Shown: positions 25,232-36,539, numbered from the stretch's first letter. The stretch is DNA of 64,000 nt from PALSA-505 sp036502085 (GCA_036502085.1 DASXZD010000030.1:78177-142176), one strand, 5' to 3'. Notes: generated by a model not told the origin, from the letters alone. Translations and numbers: made by a program.

Positions 25232-25893
25232 TGGCCGGGGCCAAGCAGGCACGATCAGGCAACCGGTCAGGCCGTCCGGCTCAGACCGCGACGGCCAACG
25301 GTCCTAAGCCCGTCGCCAGGCCTACCCAGGGCAAGTCCGGCCAGACCAGGCGGGCCAGGGACCGGGCGAAGGCCAGAGAACTGGCCGTGGAAAGGGAGAG
25401 GGCCGCAGCTGTGCCGTCGGCCTTCGGCCCGCCCGCCTGGGTGCAGTACGGCTCGCTTGTCCTGTCAATCTTCGGCCTAGGCGTATCGATCTACCTGACG
25501 ATCGCCCACTACACGTCCAGCTCGATCCTGGCCTGCTCCGACAAGGGCCTGGTTAACTGCGGCTTGGTAACCACGAGCCCGGAATCTAAGGTCTTCGGCG
25601 TTCTTCCCGTCGCCGTGCTCGGCCTGGCCTTCTACATCTTCATGACCGCCGTCAATACGCCATTCGCTTGGCGGTCGCCCCGGCGCGAGATCGCGCTTGC
25701 CCGGCTGGGGTCGGCCACTGTCGGGGTCGGCTTCATCCTGTACCTGATCTATGTGGAGCTTTTCCAGGTGGACGCGATCTGCCTGTGGTGCACGAGCGTC
25801 CATGTCGCCACGTTCCTGCTTTTCATTCTGATCGCACTGACGGCTGCCGCCTGGGGCCTCATACCTGCCAAGGACACGATCGAGACCATTTAG
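25231..25893 (+). CDS. Vitamin K epoxide reductase (VKOR) family protein
   Basis: 220 residues. The basic, Ala-rich N-terminal ~65 residues precede about four transmembrane helices. The loop cysteines (LACSDKGLVNCGLV) and the active-site pair CLWC are present, with the conserved Ser/Thr-rich quinone pocket between. VKOR homologues reoxidise a thioredoxin-like partner using menaquinone, the actinobacterial counterpart of DsbB. ATG 25231 overlaps the DUF929 stop, so the two are translationally coupled and probably work as a pair. Confidence 0.9.
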   Translation: MAGAKQARSGNRSGRPAQTATANGPKPVARPTQGKSGQTRRARDRAKARELAVERERAAAVPSAFGPPAWVQYGSLVLSIFGLGVSIYLTIAHYTSSSILACSDKGLVNCGLVTTSPESKVFGVLPVAVLGLAFYIFMTAVNTPFAWRSPRREIALARLGSATVGVGFILYLIYVELFQVDAICLWCTSVHVATFLLFILIALTAAAWGLIPAKDTIETI

Positions 25894-25983
25894 AACGAAG
25901 TCTCCCGGTGTTATCTGCGCGGACGGTCGCCGGGCGGACGGTAGTGGGTCAGTTTGAATCGAGGAGTGCGGCGATCCCGGTTA

Positions 25984-27172
25984 AGGTCCAGGCGTGACCG
26001 GGAAACGTTGGCTGCTACACAGATTGAACTGGTAGAGACCGGGTCGTGACGTTGAGTGGCTGCGGGCGTATGACCGTGGTATGCGACATGGGCAACGTGG
26101 CGGGTACACGCCCGCCGAGCAGGAACGCCGTGAGCGACTGCGGCTGGAGGCGGCTGGGCGGTTCGCCCGGGGCGACAAGGCCGGTGAGTTCGCTCGTGAC
26201 CTGCGGGTCACGCCGGGGTCGGTGCGGCGGTGGCGGCGGGTCTGGCGGGCCGGCGGGCGGCGTTCCAAAGGGCCGGTGTCGCGGGAGCGGCTGAGCCCCT
26301 GGCAGTGGGCCCGGCTGGAGGCCGAGCTGAGGGAAGGGCCGCTGGCGCACGGGTTCGCCGCCGGCCAGCGGTGGACGCTGGGCCGGATCAAGGCACTGAT
26401 CGGCAAGCTGTTCCACGTCGGCTACACGATCGAGGGCACCGGGAAGCTGATGCGCCGGCACGGCTGGTCATGCCAGGTGCCGGTGCGGCTGGCGCTGGAA
26501 CGTGACGAGGACGCGATCGCGGTGTGGAAGGAGCAGGTGTGGCCGGATATAAAGGACCGCGCGCGACCTGGGCGCCTTCATCTGCTTCGAGGACGAGGCG
26601 GGCCAGGGGCTGAGGCCGCCGAAGGGCCGCACCTGGGCCCGGCGGGGGGCCCAGCCGGTGGTGCGGGTGCGCGGCGCCGGCGGCGGGCGGGTCAGCATCG
26701 CCGGCGTGGCGTGCTACCGGCCCGGCGACCGGCCGTACCTGTTCTGCCAGTTGCGCGTCTACCGCCGCCGCAAGGGCGAGGCCAAAGGCTTCACCTGGGC
26801 CGATTACCGGGACCTGATCATCGTCACGCACCGGGCTCTGGCGCCGCCGCTGATCTGGTGCTGGGACAACCTGAATATCCACCTCGCCCCCGGACTGGCA
26901 GACTTCGCCGAGCAGAACACCGACTGGCTTCGGGTCTACCGGATGCCCGCCTATGCCCCCGACCTCAACCCGGCCGAGGGCATCTGGTCGCTGCTCAAGC
27001 GCGCCATGGCCAACTTCGCCGCCGCCGACGTGGACGGCCTGGTCCGCATCGTCAAACGGAAGCTGAAGAAGATCCAGTACCGGCCGCACCTGATCGACGG
27101 CTGCCTCGCCGCGACGGGCCTGACCATCGAACCCTGGTGATTACAAGGAACGCTGCGAACTCACGCTGGGCC
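25984..27172 (+). mobile_element. IS630-type insertion sequence (~1.19 kb)
   Basis: The ends are imperfect inverted repeats: left AGGTCCAGGCGTGA from 25984 and, read inward from 27172 on the minus strand, GGCCCAGCGTGA. Both ends are flanked by TA (25982-25983 and 27173-27174), the target duplication expected for IS630/Tc1-mariner elements. It contains one transposase with an interrupted frame. It lies in the stop codon of the neighbouring methyltransferase gene. Confidence 0.8.
26081..27140 (+). pseudogene. IS630 family transposase, frame-interrupted
   Basis: The first part (26081 to ~26560) holds the HTH region (FARGDKAGEFARDLRVTPGSV, then RRWRRVWRAGG). The catalytic part is in another frame: DLGAFICFEDEAGQGLRPPKG (first Asp), IWCWDNLNIHLAPGL (second Asp) and YAPDLNPAEGIWSLLK (Glu), so the DDE triad is intact. 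The switch occurs near 26555-26570 in a GCGCGCG run. It may be a mutation or a natural +1 frameshift of the kind used by some IS630 members. Confidence 0.75.
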
Positions 27173-27915
27173 TAGCCAGCGGATTCACGCGTTGGTGTAA
27201 AACTGCGCTTGACCAGGCGGAAGAACAAGAAGCACGGGCTCGTCCGGATCCTGTGGTCGCTCTTCGGGTCACGCTGCCGAAGCTCAGCCGCCGGCGCTGG
27301 CTCCACCAGCTCGTCGATCACAAAGCCAGCCCGGCCGATAGCCGCCGTTATCGCCGTCAGCGGCCTGCGCCAGAACGTGACGTCAAACGGCTGTCCGTCC
27401 TTCGTCCAGGTCTCAGTGACCTGCTTGACCGCGAAGTAATCCTCCGGGCTGTGCAGCTGCCAGTCCGCCGCCGGATGATGCGTCGAGAACACCACCGCGC
27501 CGCCGGGTGCCAGGACCCGGTGAAACTCGGCAAGCGGCCCGGCCCAGCTGGCCAGGTAATGCAGCACCAGCGACGCCACCACCAGATCCACGCTGGCATC
27601 GGCGGCGAACCTCAGCGGCTCAGACAGATCTCCCACCACGATCCGCGCCCGGTCACCAACCCGGTCCCTGGCCAGGCGGACCATCTCCGGGCTCACGTCC
27701 ATCGCGGTGACCGCCGCCCCGTTATCGGCCAGCCAGCCGGTGAGAACTCCCGGGCCGCAGCCAGCCTCCAGCACCCGCAGCCCCTTCACGTCTCCCAGCA
27801 GGGCAATCGTGGCCGGCCGTTCGTAGTAAGCGTTGAACGCACCCTCCGCGTTGCCAGCGCCGTACGCAGCACCCATCGCGTCGTACTGCCGGGCGGCTCG
27901 CTCCCCGTCACCCAC
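27172..27915 (-). CDS. Class I SAM-dependent methyltransferase
   Basis: 247 residues. Motif I is RVLEAGCGPGVLTGWLADNG at about residues 46-65, motif II AVTAMDVSPEMVRLA, and the motif IV region VDLVVASLVLHYLASW. It is a Methyltransf_11/25-type enzyme of unknown substrate. The last codon before the stop is GGC; the TAG stop is formed partly by the IS630 end. Before insertion the same site read TAA, so the protein is probably full length and unchanged. Confidence 0.85.
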   Translation of the reverse strand: MGDGERAARQYDAMGAAYGAGNAEGAFNAYYERPATIALLGDVKGLRVLEAGCGPGVLTGWLADNGAAVTAMDVSPEMVRLARDRVGDRARIVVGDLSEPLRFAADASVDLVVASLVLHYLASWAGPLAEFHRVLAPGGAVVFSTHHPAADWQLHSPEDYFAVKQVTETWTKDGQPFDVTFWRRPLTAITAAIGRAGFVIDELVEPAPAAELRQRDPKSDHRIRTSPCFLFFRLVKRSFTPTRESAG

Positions 27916-28644
27916 CAGCCCATCATCGCACCGAGCGAGCTAACCCAGCCGCCCGTCACACCCAATCCCTACGAGTTCATCTTGTGTATCGCGCGGGCGG
28001 CCTTGGCGTCGGCCGGCCGCCCGCCCGCTTGCTGAGTGCCTGGCAGCGGGCAGAGTCGCGGTACGCCAAGTGCGCGGACGCGGCCGTCGTCATGTCCGCT
28101 GCTTCTCGCTGTGTGCGTCGGCCGTGGCTGTGGCTGTGTCTGCGTCACCAGCGCCCGGGGCGCAGGACCCCGATTTTCCCTCCAGGGGCCGCGGCTGCGG
28201 ACGGGCCAGCGGAGCCAGACTGCCGGAACTCTGCCGGAAGACTTCCTGGTGACGTCGGCCCGGCGAGGTAAACACTGGAGCCGCGACACAGATGAATGAT
28301 GGTTGTCACAAAGGGGATTAGCCTTCTAACCAGCGCGGGAAATGAGAGGCAGGGTTCGGATGCAGTCAATTATTTTGCGTTCACGTATTTCGAGAGCAGG
28401 CTTGAATAGTAACACTGGCCTAACCGAATACGGGACCTATTCCGCTGGATTTGCAGCCGATTACGAGTCTGGCATCTTCATAGTGAATTTCTCCATCGCC
28501 GGGTGGTCGGGGGCGACACATGTTGAGGGTGTTCTATCTGGGGTGTTATTCAAAACTCGAAGCTGGAGTTACGTCTTCGCAGGGGACCGACTGCGGGGAT
28601 CAAGATCACCAGGAAGTTTGAATAATACTCCTGGGCTCGCGTCG
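27916..28644. other. Non-coding interval with a low-GC tract
   Basis: No gene is supported in these ~730 bp. Up to ~28280 the composition is ordinary. From about 28290 to 28635 GC falls to roughly half (28 of 60 bases in 28381-28440) against about 70% around it. Open frames through the tract on both strands show no recognisable family. It may be a foreign remnant or a long regulatory region. Confidence 0.6.
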
Positions 28645-29703
28645 TTAGCCGGGCTTGCGGCCGGTCTCACGTATCTCGGCCGCGTTGATCCTGGCCAGGA
28701 ACTCGTTGTAGGCGGCGAGGTGCTCGTCGTCGTCGATCGTGCGGTCGTCGGCGCGCGTCCGGGCGGCCGCGGTTCCCGCCGACTGCGGCGCACCGGCCGT
28801 CCCGGCCGCGTCCGGCGACCCGGCGGCGCCCGCCCCGGTGAGGCTGGCGAAGCTGGACCGGCGGGCGGACTCCAGCCAGCCCCGGCCGCTGCCCAGCGTC
28901 CCGCCGTCCCGGCTCCAGGCGAGGAACACCAGCATCATCAGCGCGAACATGATCGCGTCGCCTGCGATCCACATGACCGCGCCGCCAGAGTGCAGGTCAT
29001 TGACCGGGCTCGGCGCCCAGGAAGGCCGCGGGCCCATGTCCTTCACTGGCGAGTTCGAGTAGCCCAGGGCCAAGCCGGTGAACGTATCGACCGGCATGGT
29101 CAGGAACAGCACGAGCAGCCGCACCGGATAGGAAAGCCGCCACCGGATCGGCTCCCGGCCGAGCAGCGGCAGGAAGAACAGGTAGCCGACCACCAGGTAG
29201 AGGGCATGCTCGCCGTCGTGCAGCGCCGGGTTGGTCATGATCACGTTCATCAGGCCGGTCAGGTGCGTGCCCACGATCGTCACCGTGTAGGCCGCGACCC
29301 CGAAGGCCGGCCAGGTCAGGCCGCGGATCATCCGCGATCGCACGACACGCTTGACCCAGGTGTGCAGCGGGTTGCGGCTGGCGTGCATCAGCAGCGTCAC
29401 CGGCGCGCCGGCCACCAGCAGTGCGGGCGCGATCATGATCAGCATGAGGTGCTGGATCATGTGATCCCAGAACAGCACGTCGTCGTAGACGCCGATGCCG
29501 CTCTCGGTGGCCAGCACGATGACGGCCAGCCCGCCGAGGAACATGCCGGTCCGCCACCACGGCCAGGGGCGGGCCGGATGGCGCCGCGCCACCCGCCAGG
29601 CACCCTCCAGGTACAGCACCGCGAGCACGACGACGAGCCCGGTCACCACGGGCGAGAACGCCCACTGACCGAAGACCGCCTGCCAGCCGAACGGGGGCAG
29701 CAT
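28645..29703 (-). CDS. Cytochrome c oxidase assembly factor CtaG-like membrane protein
   Basis: 352 residues, about eight transmembrane helices, Caa3_CtaG family. Conserved His-containing segments are present (VLFWDHMIQHLMLIMIAPALLVAGAP, NPALHDGEHALYLVVGYLFFLPLLG, SPVNDLHSGGAVMWIAGD). These proteins support copper insertion into caa3-type oxidases. The C-terminal ~80 residues are polar, Ala-rich and cytoplasmic. The start is ATG 29703 (MLPPFGWQAVF); an in-frame ATG at 29715 is possible. No oxidase subunit gene is nearby. Confidence 0.85.
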   Translation of the reverse strand: MLPPFGWQAVFGQWAFSPVVTGLVVVLAVLYLEGAWRVARRHPARPWPWWRTGMFLGGLAVIVLATESGIGVYDDVLFWDHMIQHLMLIMIAPALLVAGAPVTLLMHASRNPLHTWVKRVVRSRMIRGLTWPAFGVAAYTVTIVGTHLTGLMNVIMTNPALHDGEHALYLVVGYLFFLPLLGREPIRWRLSYPVRLLVLFLTMPVDTFTGLALGYSNSPVKDMGPRPSWAPSPVNDLHSGGAVMWIAGDAIMFALMMLVFLAWSRDGGTLGSGRGWLESARRSSFASLTGAGAAGSPDAAGTAGAPQSAGTAAARTRADDRTIDDDEHLAAYNEFLARINAAEIRETGRKPG

Positions 29704-29961
29704 CTGAGCTCCCACGCGGCGAGACTACCCGCCTGACGCCGGCTCTCCGCCGCCGAGTGCCGAGCAAGCGTTCGGAAACATGACCTTCCTGCCCGCGCGG
29801 CATCGGTGCCGCGTAGCCTTGGCGACCGCTCCCGGCCTGCCGGACGCCAGGCAGCAGCCCGCCATCCCGCCGGCCCTGGGTCCTGACCGGCGAACAGCGG
29901 CCCGGGACCAGCCGGATACCTTGAGGGCGGTGCACTCGCCGAAGCCTGCAAGGGATGACTC

Positions 29962-32067
<2,106 letters not shown>

Positions 32068-32167
32068 GTGGTTTCGCGGCGGTGTAGACGTAGGGGCGGG
32101 TTGTCGGGCATGGTAATTGAGGAGGCGGTCGAGTTGCGGGGTCACGACACCCGCCGAAGGGAGTGTT

Positions 32168-33436
32168 GTGCGCGACAGGCCCCGTTACCTGGTGCCCGGA
32201 CTTGCCGCGTTCTTCGCCCTGCTCGCGACGGTAGCAGTCGGGCCCTCGTCGATCCCGGTCGCGGCCGGTCATCCGGACCGTACCAGCCACGCTGCGGCGC
32301 GCTCGGCAACGCCTGGCCTGTCCGGCGCCCAGACGTCTCGCAGCCCGGCACCGGGACTGGCCATTCCCCGTTCAGCAAAATTCTCCTTGCCCGTCGCGGC
32401 GCAACTCGATTCGCACAAATCCAACGTCGCGCCGCTCACCAGGCTCAAGCCCGCTGACCTGCTCGTGGTAGCACCGGACGCGCTGCCCGGCCGGGTGCTG
32501 GCGAAGGCCCAGCGGCTGCGCGGGGTGACCGCGGCGCAGACGCTGGATGCGGCCAGGGTGCGGGTTAACGGGAGCTACGCGGCCATACTCGGCGTGGACC
32601 CCTCCGCATTCCGGCCGTACGCCGCGCGGCCGACCGCCGCATCGGACAAGCTGTGGCAGAGCGTGGCCAGCGGCGCCATGGCCGTCTCGTACACGATGGG
32701 CCGCCTGGACAAGCTGCCGCTCGGCGGCGAGGTCGAGGTGGCCGGGGCGAAGCAGGAGAAGATCCGGGTCGGCAGCTTCGCCACGGTCGGCATCACCGGC
32801 GTCGATGCCGTGGTGTCCGACTCGGTGGCTCGGTCGCTCGGCTTCCCGATCGGCAACGCGATCGTGATCAGCGCGCCGCACGCGAACTTGAGCCACCTGG
32901 CCGCCGAGGTCAAGCGGCTGCTGCCGCGCGCGGCGGCGGTCGAGCCGCTGGTGTCCCAGGAGGGTTCTCCCGGCCGCGCGGGGGTCACCGCCGCGTCCGC
33001 GACATCCTCGGCGTACCCGCAGCTCACCGGCTCGCAGCTGATCACGATGCTCCGGGCGGCGCTGAGCAAGCGCGGCCGGCCGTACGTCTGGGGCGGCAAC
33101 GGCCCTGACGTGTTCGACTGCTCTGGCCTGGTGAAATGGTCGTTCGCGCAGGCGGGGATCGTGATGCCGCGGGTCGCCGCGGACCAGGCGCTGACCGGGC
33201 CGGCTATCCCGCTGAGCAAGGCTGCGGCCGGCGACCTGCTCTTCTACCACACCGATCCCACCGACCCCGGGTACGTCTCGCACGTCGCTATCTACCTGGG
33301 GCACGGCCTGATGATCCAGGCCCCGGAGCCCGGACTTGACGTCGAAGTGGTGCCGGTGGCGCTCGGCCCCGAGTTCGCCGGCGTGGTGCGAGTGGACCCG
33401 CGGCTGGCCTCTTCGGTAGCCGCCTCGGTCGGCTAA
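32168..33436 (+). CDS. Secreted NlpC/P60 peptidoglycan endopeptidase
   Basis: 422 residues from GTG 32168, with GAAGGGAG upstream. An N-terminal signal sequence is seen (RYLVPGLAAFFALLATVAVGP). A ~230-residue middle region of unknown fold follows. The C-terminal NlpC/P60 domain has catalytic Cys in VFDCSGLVKWSFAQAG, His in GYVSHVAIYLGHG and a third polar residue after IQAPEPG. It probably cleaves peptide cross-links in the wall. Genes of this type in actinobacteria act in growth, division or spore germination; nothing here says which. Confidence 0.88.
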   Translation: MRDRPRYLVPGLAAFFALLATVAVGPSSIPVAAGHPDRTSHAAARSATPGLSGAQTSRSPAPGLAIPRSAKFSLPVAAQLDSHKSNVAPLTRLKPADLLVVAPDALPGRVLAKAQRLRGVTAAQTLDAARVRVNGSYAAILGVDPSAFRPYAARPTAASDKLWQSVASGAMAVSYTMGRLDKLPLGGEVEVAGAKQEKIRVGSFATVGITGVDAVVSDSVARSLGFPIGNAIVISAPHANLSHLAAEVKRLLPRAAAVEPLVSQEGSPGRAGVTAASATSSAYPQLTGSQLITMLRAALSKRGRPYVWGGNGPDVFDCSGLVKWSFAQAGIVMPRVAADQALTGPAIPLSKAAAGDLLFYHTDPTDPGYVSHVAIYLGHGLMIQAPEPGLDVEVVPVALGPEFAGVVRVDPRLASSVAASVG

Positions 33437-33610
33437 CCGCCCGGACCTCTCGCCCGCGCTTCCCGTGCTCCTGCGCCCGCGCCTCCCGTGCGCCTGCGCG
33501 TCCCGCCCTCGCGCCGCCCCTCCGCTGCGCCCCGCCTCTCATGATCATGAAGAGTTATACGTGTCGGGGTACGTAAAAGTCTTCGCGGTCATGGGGGGAT
33601 CGCTCTGCGG

Positions 33611-33645
33611 TTGACCGTGAGGTGAAATGGTGTAATTATCATTAC
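33611..33645 (+). promoter_or_regulatory. Promoter and palindromic operator abutting the 33646 start
   Basis: TTGACC (33611-33616), a 16-nt spacer and TAATTA (33633-33638) lie just before ATG 33646. The dyad GTAAT-TATC-ATTAC (33632-33645) overlaps the -10 box and ends at the start codon. The layout suggests a leaderless message with a repressor-type site. Confidence 0.55.
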
Positions 33646-34203
33646 ATGACTACGGATCATGGTAAGACTGCGGAGCAGGGCAACTCCGGGGAAACGGGCG
33701 AGAAGCTGCGCGGCTGGTTCACCGGACGGCTGCCGGCCGGCTGGTTCAGCGCGGCGCCGGAGATCGTGCTGGACCGTGAGGAGATCACGGTGATCGGGCC
33801 GCTCGAGGACCCGAGCGCGGATGCGACCGACGCGGAGCGCGCCGAGGCGGTCGAGGGGCGGATGCGCCGGTTCCGCGAGGACACCAGGGAGCAGCGGATC
33901 CAGATCGCCAGGGAGGCCGAGCACAGGTACGGCCGCAAGGTGTCCTGGGGCGTGACGTGCGGCGGGCGGACCGTGATGTTCACCACGCTCTCCGTGCCGG
34001 TGATGACCAGGCTGCGCCAGTCGCAGCGCCTGGTGCTCGACACGCTCGTGGACGCGGGTGTCGCCCGCAGCCGGAGCGAGGCCCTGGCGTGGTGCGTCCG
34101 GCTCGTCGGCGAGCACGAGGATTCCTGGCTCGCCGACCTGCGCGAGGCGCTGCGCCACGTTGAGCAGGTTCGCTCCGAAGGCCCGGGATCGAAAGGCGCC
34201 TGA
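33646..34203 (+). CDS. Uncharacterised actinobacterial protein, possible DNA-binding C-terminus
   Basis: 185 residues from ATG 33646. An earlier in-frame ATG at 33622 would place the promoter inside the gene. The N-terminal part is acidic/polar (GWFTGRLPAGWFSAAPEIVLDREEITVIG). A charged helix follows (ADATDAERAEAVEGRMRRFREDTREQRI), then an Arg-rich segment. The end has helix-turn-helix-like spacing (LRQSQRLVLDTLVDAGVARSRSEALAWCVRLV), resembling a ribbon-helix-helix repressor. Autoregulation is suggested by the operator-like dyad before the gene, but no function is known. Confidence 0.7.
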   Translation: MTTDHGKTAEQGNSGETGEKLRGWFTGRLPAGWFSAAPEIVLDREEITVIGPLEDPSADATDAERAEAVEGRMRRFREDTREQRIQIAREAEHRYGRKVSWGVTCGGRTVMFTTLSVPVMTRLRQSQRLVLDTLVDAGVARSRSEALAWCVRLVGEHEDSWLADLREALRHVEQVRSEGPGSKGA

Positions 34204-34672
34204 TTACCCGGCGAGAGGTCTGGTCGGCCGGCAGGCGCTGAGCCTGCCGGCCGATTGGCCCTGGGCCTCCGGGCTGGGCGATCGGGGGTCTTCGGGGCGT
34301 CCCAGCGCGATCATGGGGCCCCTGTGGTTCGAGTGTCGGTAGCTTGTGATATCCATCACACTCGATCCTGATTTCTGCCCATTCTGTGATCTGCGTCTCC
34401 ATGCGTTTAGCTCGCTCGGCTTTTGCGTATTGGTCTAAACCAAACGCGCATTTCCCTGGCAGCTGGCCTCGCTCCTTCGTAAACGGCACCCTGGCCGGTG
34501 CCAGCTGCCCGCTGCGGTCCCCTATCCCCCGTCCCACCTGGGCTAACGCTCATGAGTAACCTGGGGTAATAAGGGAAGCGTAGTCCGGGGTACACTCCCG
34601 AAATCCCGTGCTAGGACCCCGGCAGTATCCTGCCTGGCTTTGGACGGGACGCGCTCATGAGGAGGAGTTGTA
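34204..34672. other. 470-bp pckA upstream region
   Basis: No gene is supported. It holds a perfect CRP-type palindrome (34345-34360), a TANNNT candidate -10 (TACACT, 34592-34597) and an AGGAGG ribosome site before the pckA GTG. Confidence 0.7.
34345..34360. promoter_or_regulatory. CRP-like binding site upstream of pckA
   Basis: TGTGATATCCATCACA matches the CRP/FNR-family consensus TGTGA-N6-TCACA at every fixed position. It stands 313 bp before the pckA start. In actinobacteria cAMP-CRP often governs carbon metabolism, which fits a gluconeogenic target. Confidence 0.6.
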
Positions 34673-36208
34673 GTGGCGTATGAGGTGAACGCGACGGCGG
34701 TGGAGTGGAATCCGACCGCGGAGCGGCTGCGCGAGCTGACCGAGCAAATGCCGAACAGTCGGGGCACCGAGTTCGGCAACGTCGTGGTGAAGGCGCGCGT
34801 GGACTCGCGCAGCACTCGGTCCACCTTCGTCGTCGATGACTCGACGAACGCGAGCAAGCAGACGATCTCACGTGATGAGTACGACCGCGTCGCGGCGATG
34901 CAGGACGAGTACATCGCCGGGAGCAGCATGGTCGTCGTGGACGGCTACATCGGGTCGGATCCTGCCTTCCGCACCAGGGCGAGGCTGATCATCGAGGCTG
35001 CCAACGCGAACGTGGCCGGGATGCAGAAGCAGCTCTACTACCCGGTCGACGAGGAGTACGACCCGGCGACCTGGGTTCCGGCGACGACCGTCATCTACAC
35101 GCCCAACCTCCCCGCTCCTGGCTACCCCAACGACCGGATCATCGCGGTCGACCTGAACGACAACATCACCCGCGTGCTCAACTCGGACTACTTCGGTGAG
35201 TCCAAGAAGGGCGGCCTGCGGATGTGGAACAACATCATCTACAACCGCGGCGGGCTCGCACTGCACGCGGGCTGCAAGGTCATCCCGGTGCACGGCCAGA
35301 ACCGGACCGTCCTGATCGTCGGCCTGTCCGGGACCGGCAAGACGACCACCACGTTCACCAAGCAGCTCGACAGCAAGCCGGCCCAGGACGACTTCATCGC
35401 CCTGATGCCCGGGGGCAGGGTCTACACCACGGAGAACGGCTGCTTCGCCAAGACATTCGGCCTGGATCCCGACTTCGAGCCGGCCATCTACAACGCCACC
35501 ACCAAGCCGGACGCCTACCTGGAGAACGTCTCGGTAGACGAGAACGGCAAGGTGGACTTCTTCGACACCTCCTACACCAAGAACGGCCGCACCACCTGGC
35601 CGTTCTCGTACGTGAACCCGTGGCCGGGCAACGAGGTCCCGCCTGCGGACTTCCTGCTCATCCTGAACAAGAACGAGAACATCGTTCCCGGCGTGGCCCG
35701 GCTGGACCGCGACCAGGCGGCCGCCTACTTCATGCTCGGCGAGACCACCGGGACCTCGGCCGGCGGCAAGGACGAGGAGGGCAAGTTCCTCCGGGTGCCC
35801 GGCACCAACCCGTTCTTCCCCCGCGACATGGCCGACATGGGCAACCGGATGCTCGAGCTGCTGGACAGCCACGAGCTTGAGGTCTTCGTGCTCAACACCG
35901 GGCGGGTGGGCGGCCGGGACGACAATCCCGGTTCGAAGAAGGTAAAGATTCCGCATTCGTCTGCCCTCGTGCAGGCCATAGTCGAGGGCACCATCGAGTG
36001 GACCACCGACCCCGATTTCGGGTACGAAATCGCGACGTCGGCGCCGGGAATCGACGATGTGGAGATTCTCCAGCCGCGGCAGCTGTACGAGCAGCAGGGC
36101 CGGCTGGACGAGTACAACGACATGGTGAGCAGGCTCAAGCGAGAGCGCAGGGACTACCTGGCCTCGTTTAACGGCCTCGACGAGGCCATCGTCAAGTCGA
36201 TCGGCTGA
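34673..36208 (+). CDS. pckA: Phosphoenolpyruvate carboxykinase, ATP-type
   Basis: 511 residues. It converts oxaloacetate and ATP to PEP and CO2, the first committed step of gluconeogenesis. Kinase-1a loop GLSGTGKTTTT, kinase-2 region DDFIALMPGGRVYTTENGCF and the RIIAVDLNDNITRVLNSDYFG segment identify the ATP-dependent family. GTP-type enzymes, usual in many actinobacteria, have a CGKTN-type loop instead. GTG 34673 is preceded by AGGAGGAG. It is monocistronic with a strong terminator after it and a CRP-like site upstream. Confidence 0.93.
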   Translation: MAYEVNATAVEWNPTAERLRELTEQMPNSRGTEFGNVVVKARVDSRSTRSTFVVDDSTNASKQTISRDEYDRVAAMQDEYIAGSSMVVVDGYIGSDPAFRTRARLIIEAANANVAGMQKQLYYPVDEEYDPATWVPATTVIYTPNLPAPGYPNDRIIAVDLNDNITRVLNSDYFGESKKGGLRMWNNIIYNRGGLALHAGCKVIPVHGQNRTVLIVGLSGTGKTTTTFTKQLDSKPAQDDFIALMPGGRVYTTENGCFAKTFGLDPDFEPAIYNATTKPDAYLENVSVDENGKVDFFDTSYTKNGRTTWPFSYVNPWPGNEVPPADFLLILNKNENIVPGVARLDRDQAAAYFMLGETTGTSAGGKDEEGKFLRVPGTNPFFPRDMADMGNRMLELLDSHELEVFVLNTGRVGGRDDNPGSKKVKIPHSSALVQAIVEGTIEWTTDPDFGYEIATSAPGIDDVEILQPRQLYEQQGRLDEYNDMVSRLKRERRDYLASFNGLDEAIVKSIG

Positions 36209-36219
36209 GCGCTCCGTTT

Positions 36220-36263
36220 CACGCCGGACCCCCCGCAGGCACGCTTGCGGGGGGTCCGGCGTG
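36220..36263 (+). terminator. Strong stem-loop after pckA
   Basis: Perfect 18-bp arms 36220-36237 and 36246-36263 with an 8-nt loop (GGCACGCT), starting 11 bp after the pckA stop. Confidence 0.85.
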
Positions 36264-36410
36264 CCGGGACGGCGAAGGCCCGGCGTCGACGGCTCGTCCG
36301 CTCTCGGGCAAGTACAGGATTATCATCCGCCTCATGCAAACCCGGCGGAACTAGTGGAAATCTTGGATACCGTGCTTATAGATGAGTCCTTGCGAGGCAG
36401 TGCTTGCAAG

Positions 36411-36455
36411 ACTGTGCTAGTAGGAACTGTGCTAGTAGGAACTGTGCTAGTAAGA
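36411..36455. repeat. Three 15-bp tandem repeats upstream of the prenyltransferase
   Basis: ACTGTGCTAGTAGGA at 36411-36425 and 36426-36440, with a near copy at 36441-36455. The tract is AT-richer than its surroundings and holds CTAG in every unit. It ends 84 bp before the start of the cis-prenyltransferase, where operator sites could lie. Confidence 0.85.
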
Positions 36456-36539
36456 CGGGGGACGCCTCGCCGGTGAGACTAGGACTAGCCGGCGGAGCGT
36501 AGTTTTCCGCTGACGGCCGGAGTTGCGGAAGGGCGACGG

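Noticed and set aside
28342..29736. 464-codon + strand frame covering the low-GC tract and ctaG antisense
   Set aside because: Its second half is the complement of ctaG; the first half has no ribosome site or known domain.
36261..36476. 71-codon frame with TVLVG repeats after pckA
   Set aside because: It begins inside the pckA terminator and its repeats come from the 15-bp tandem units; no start signal.
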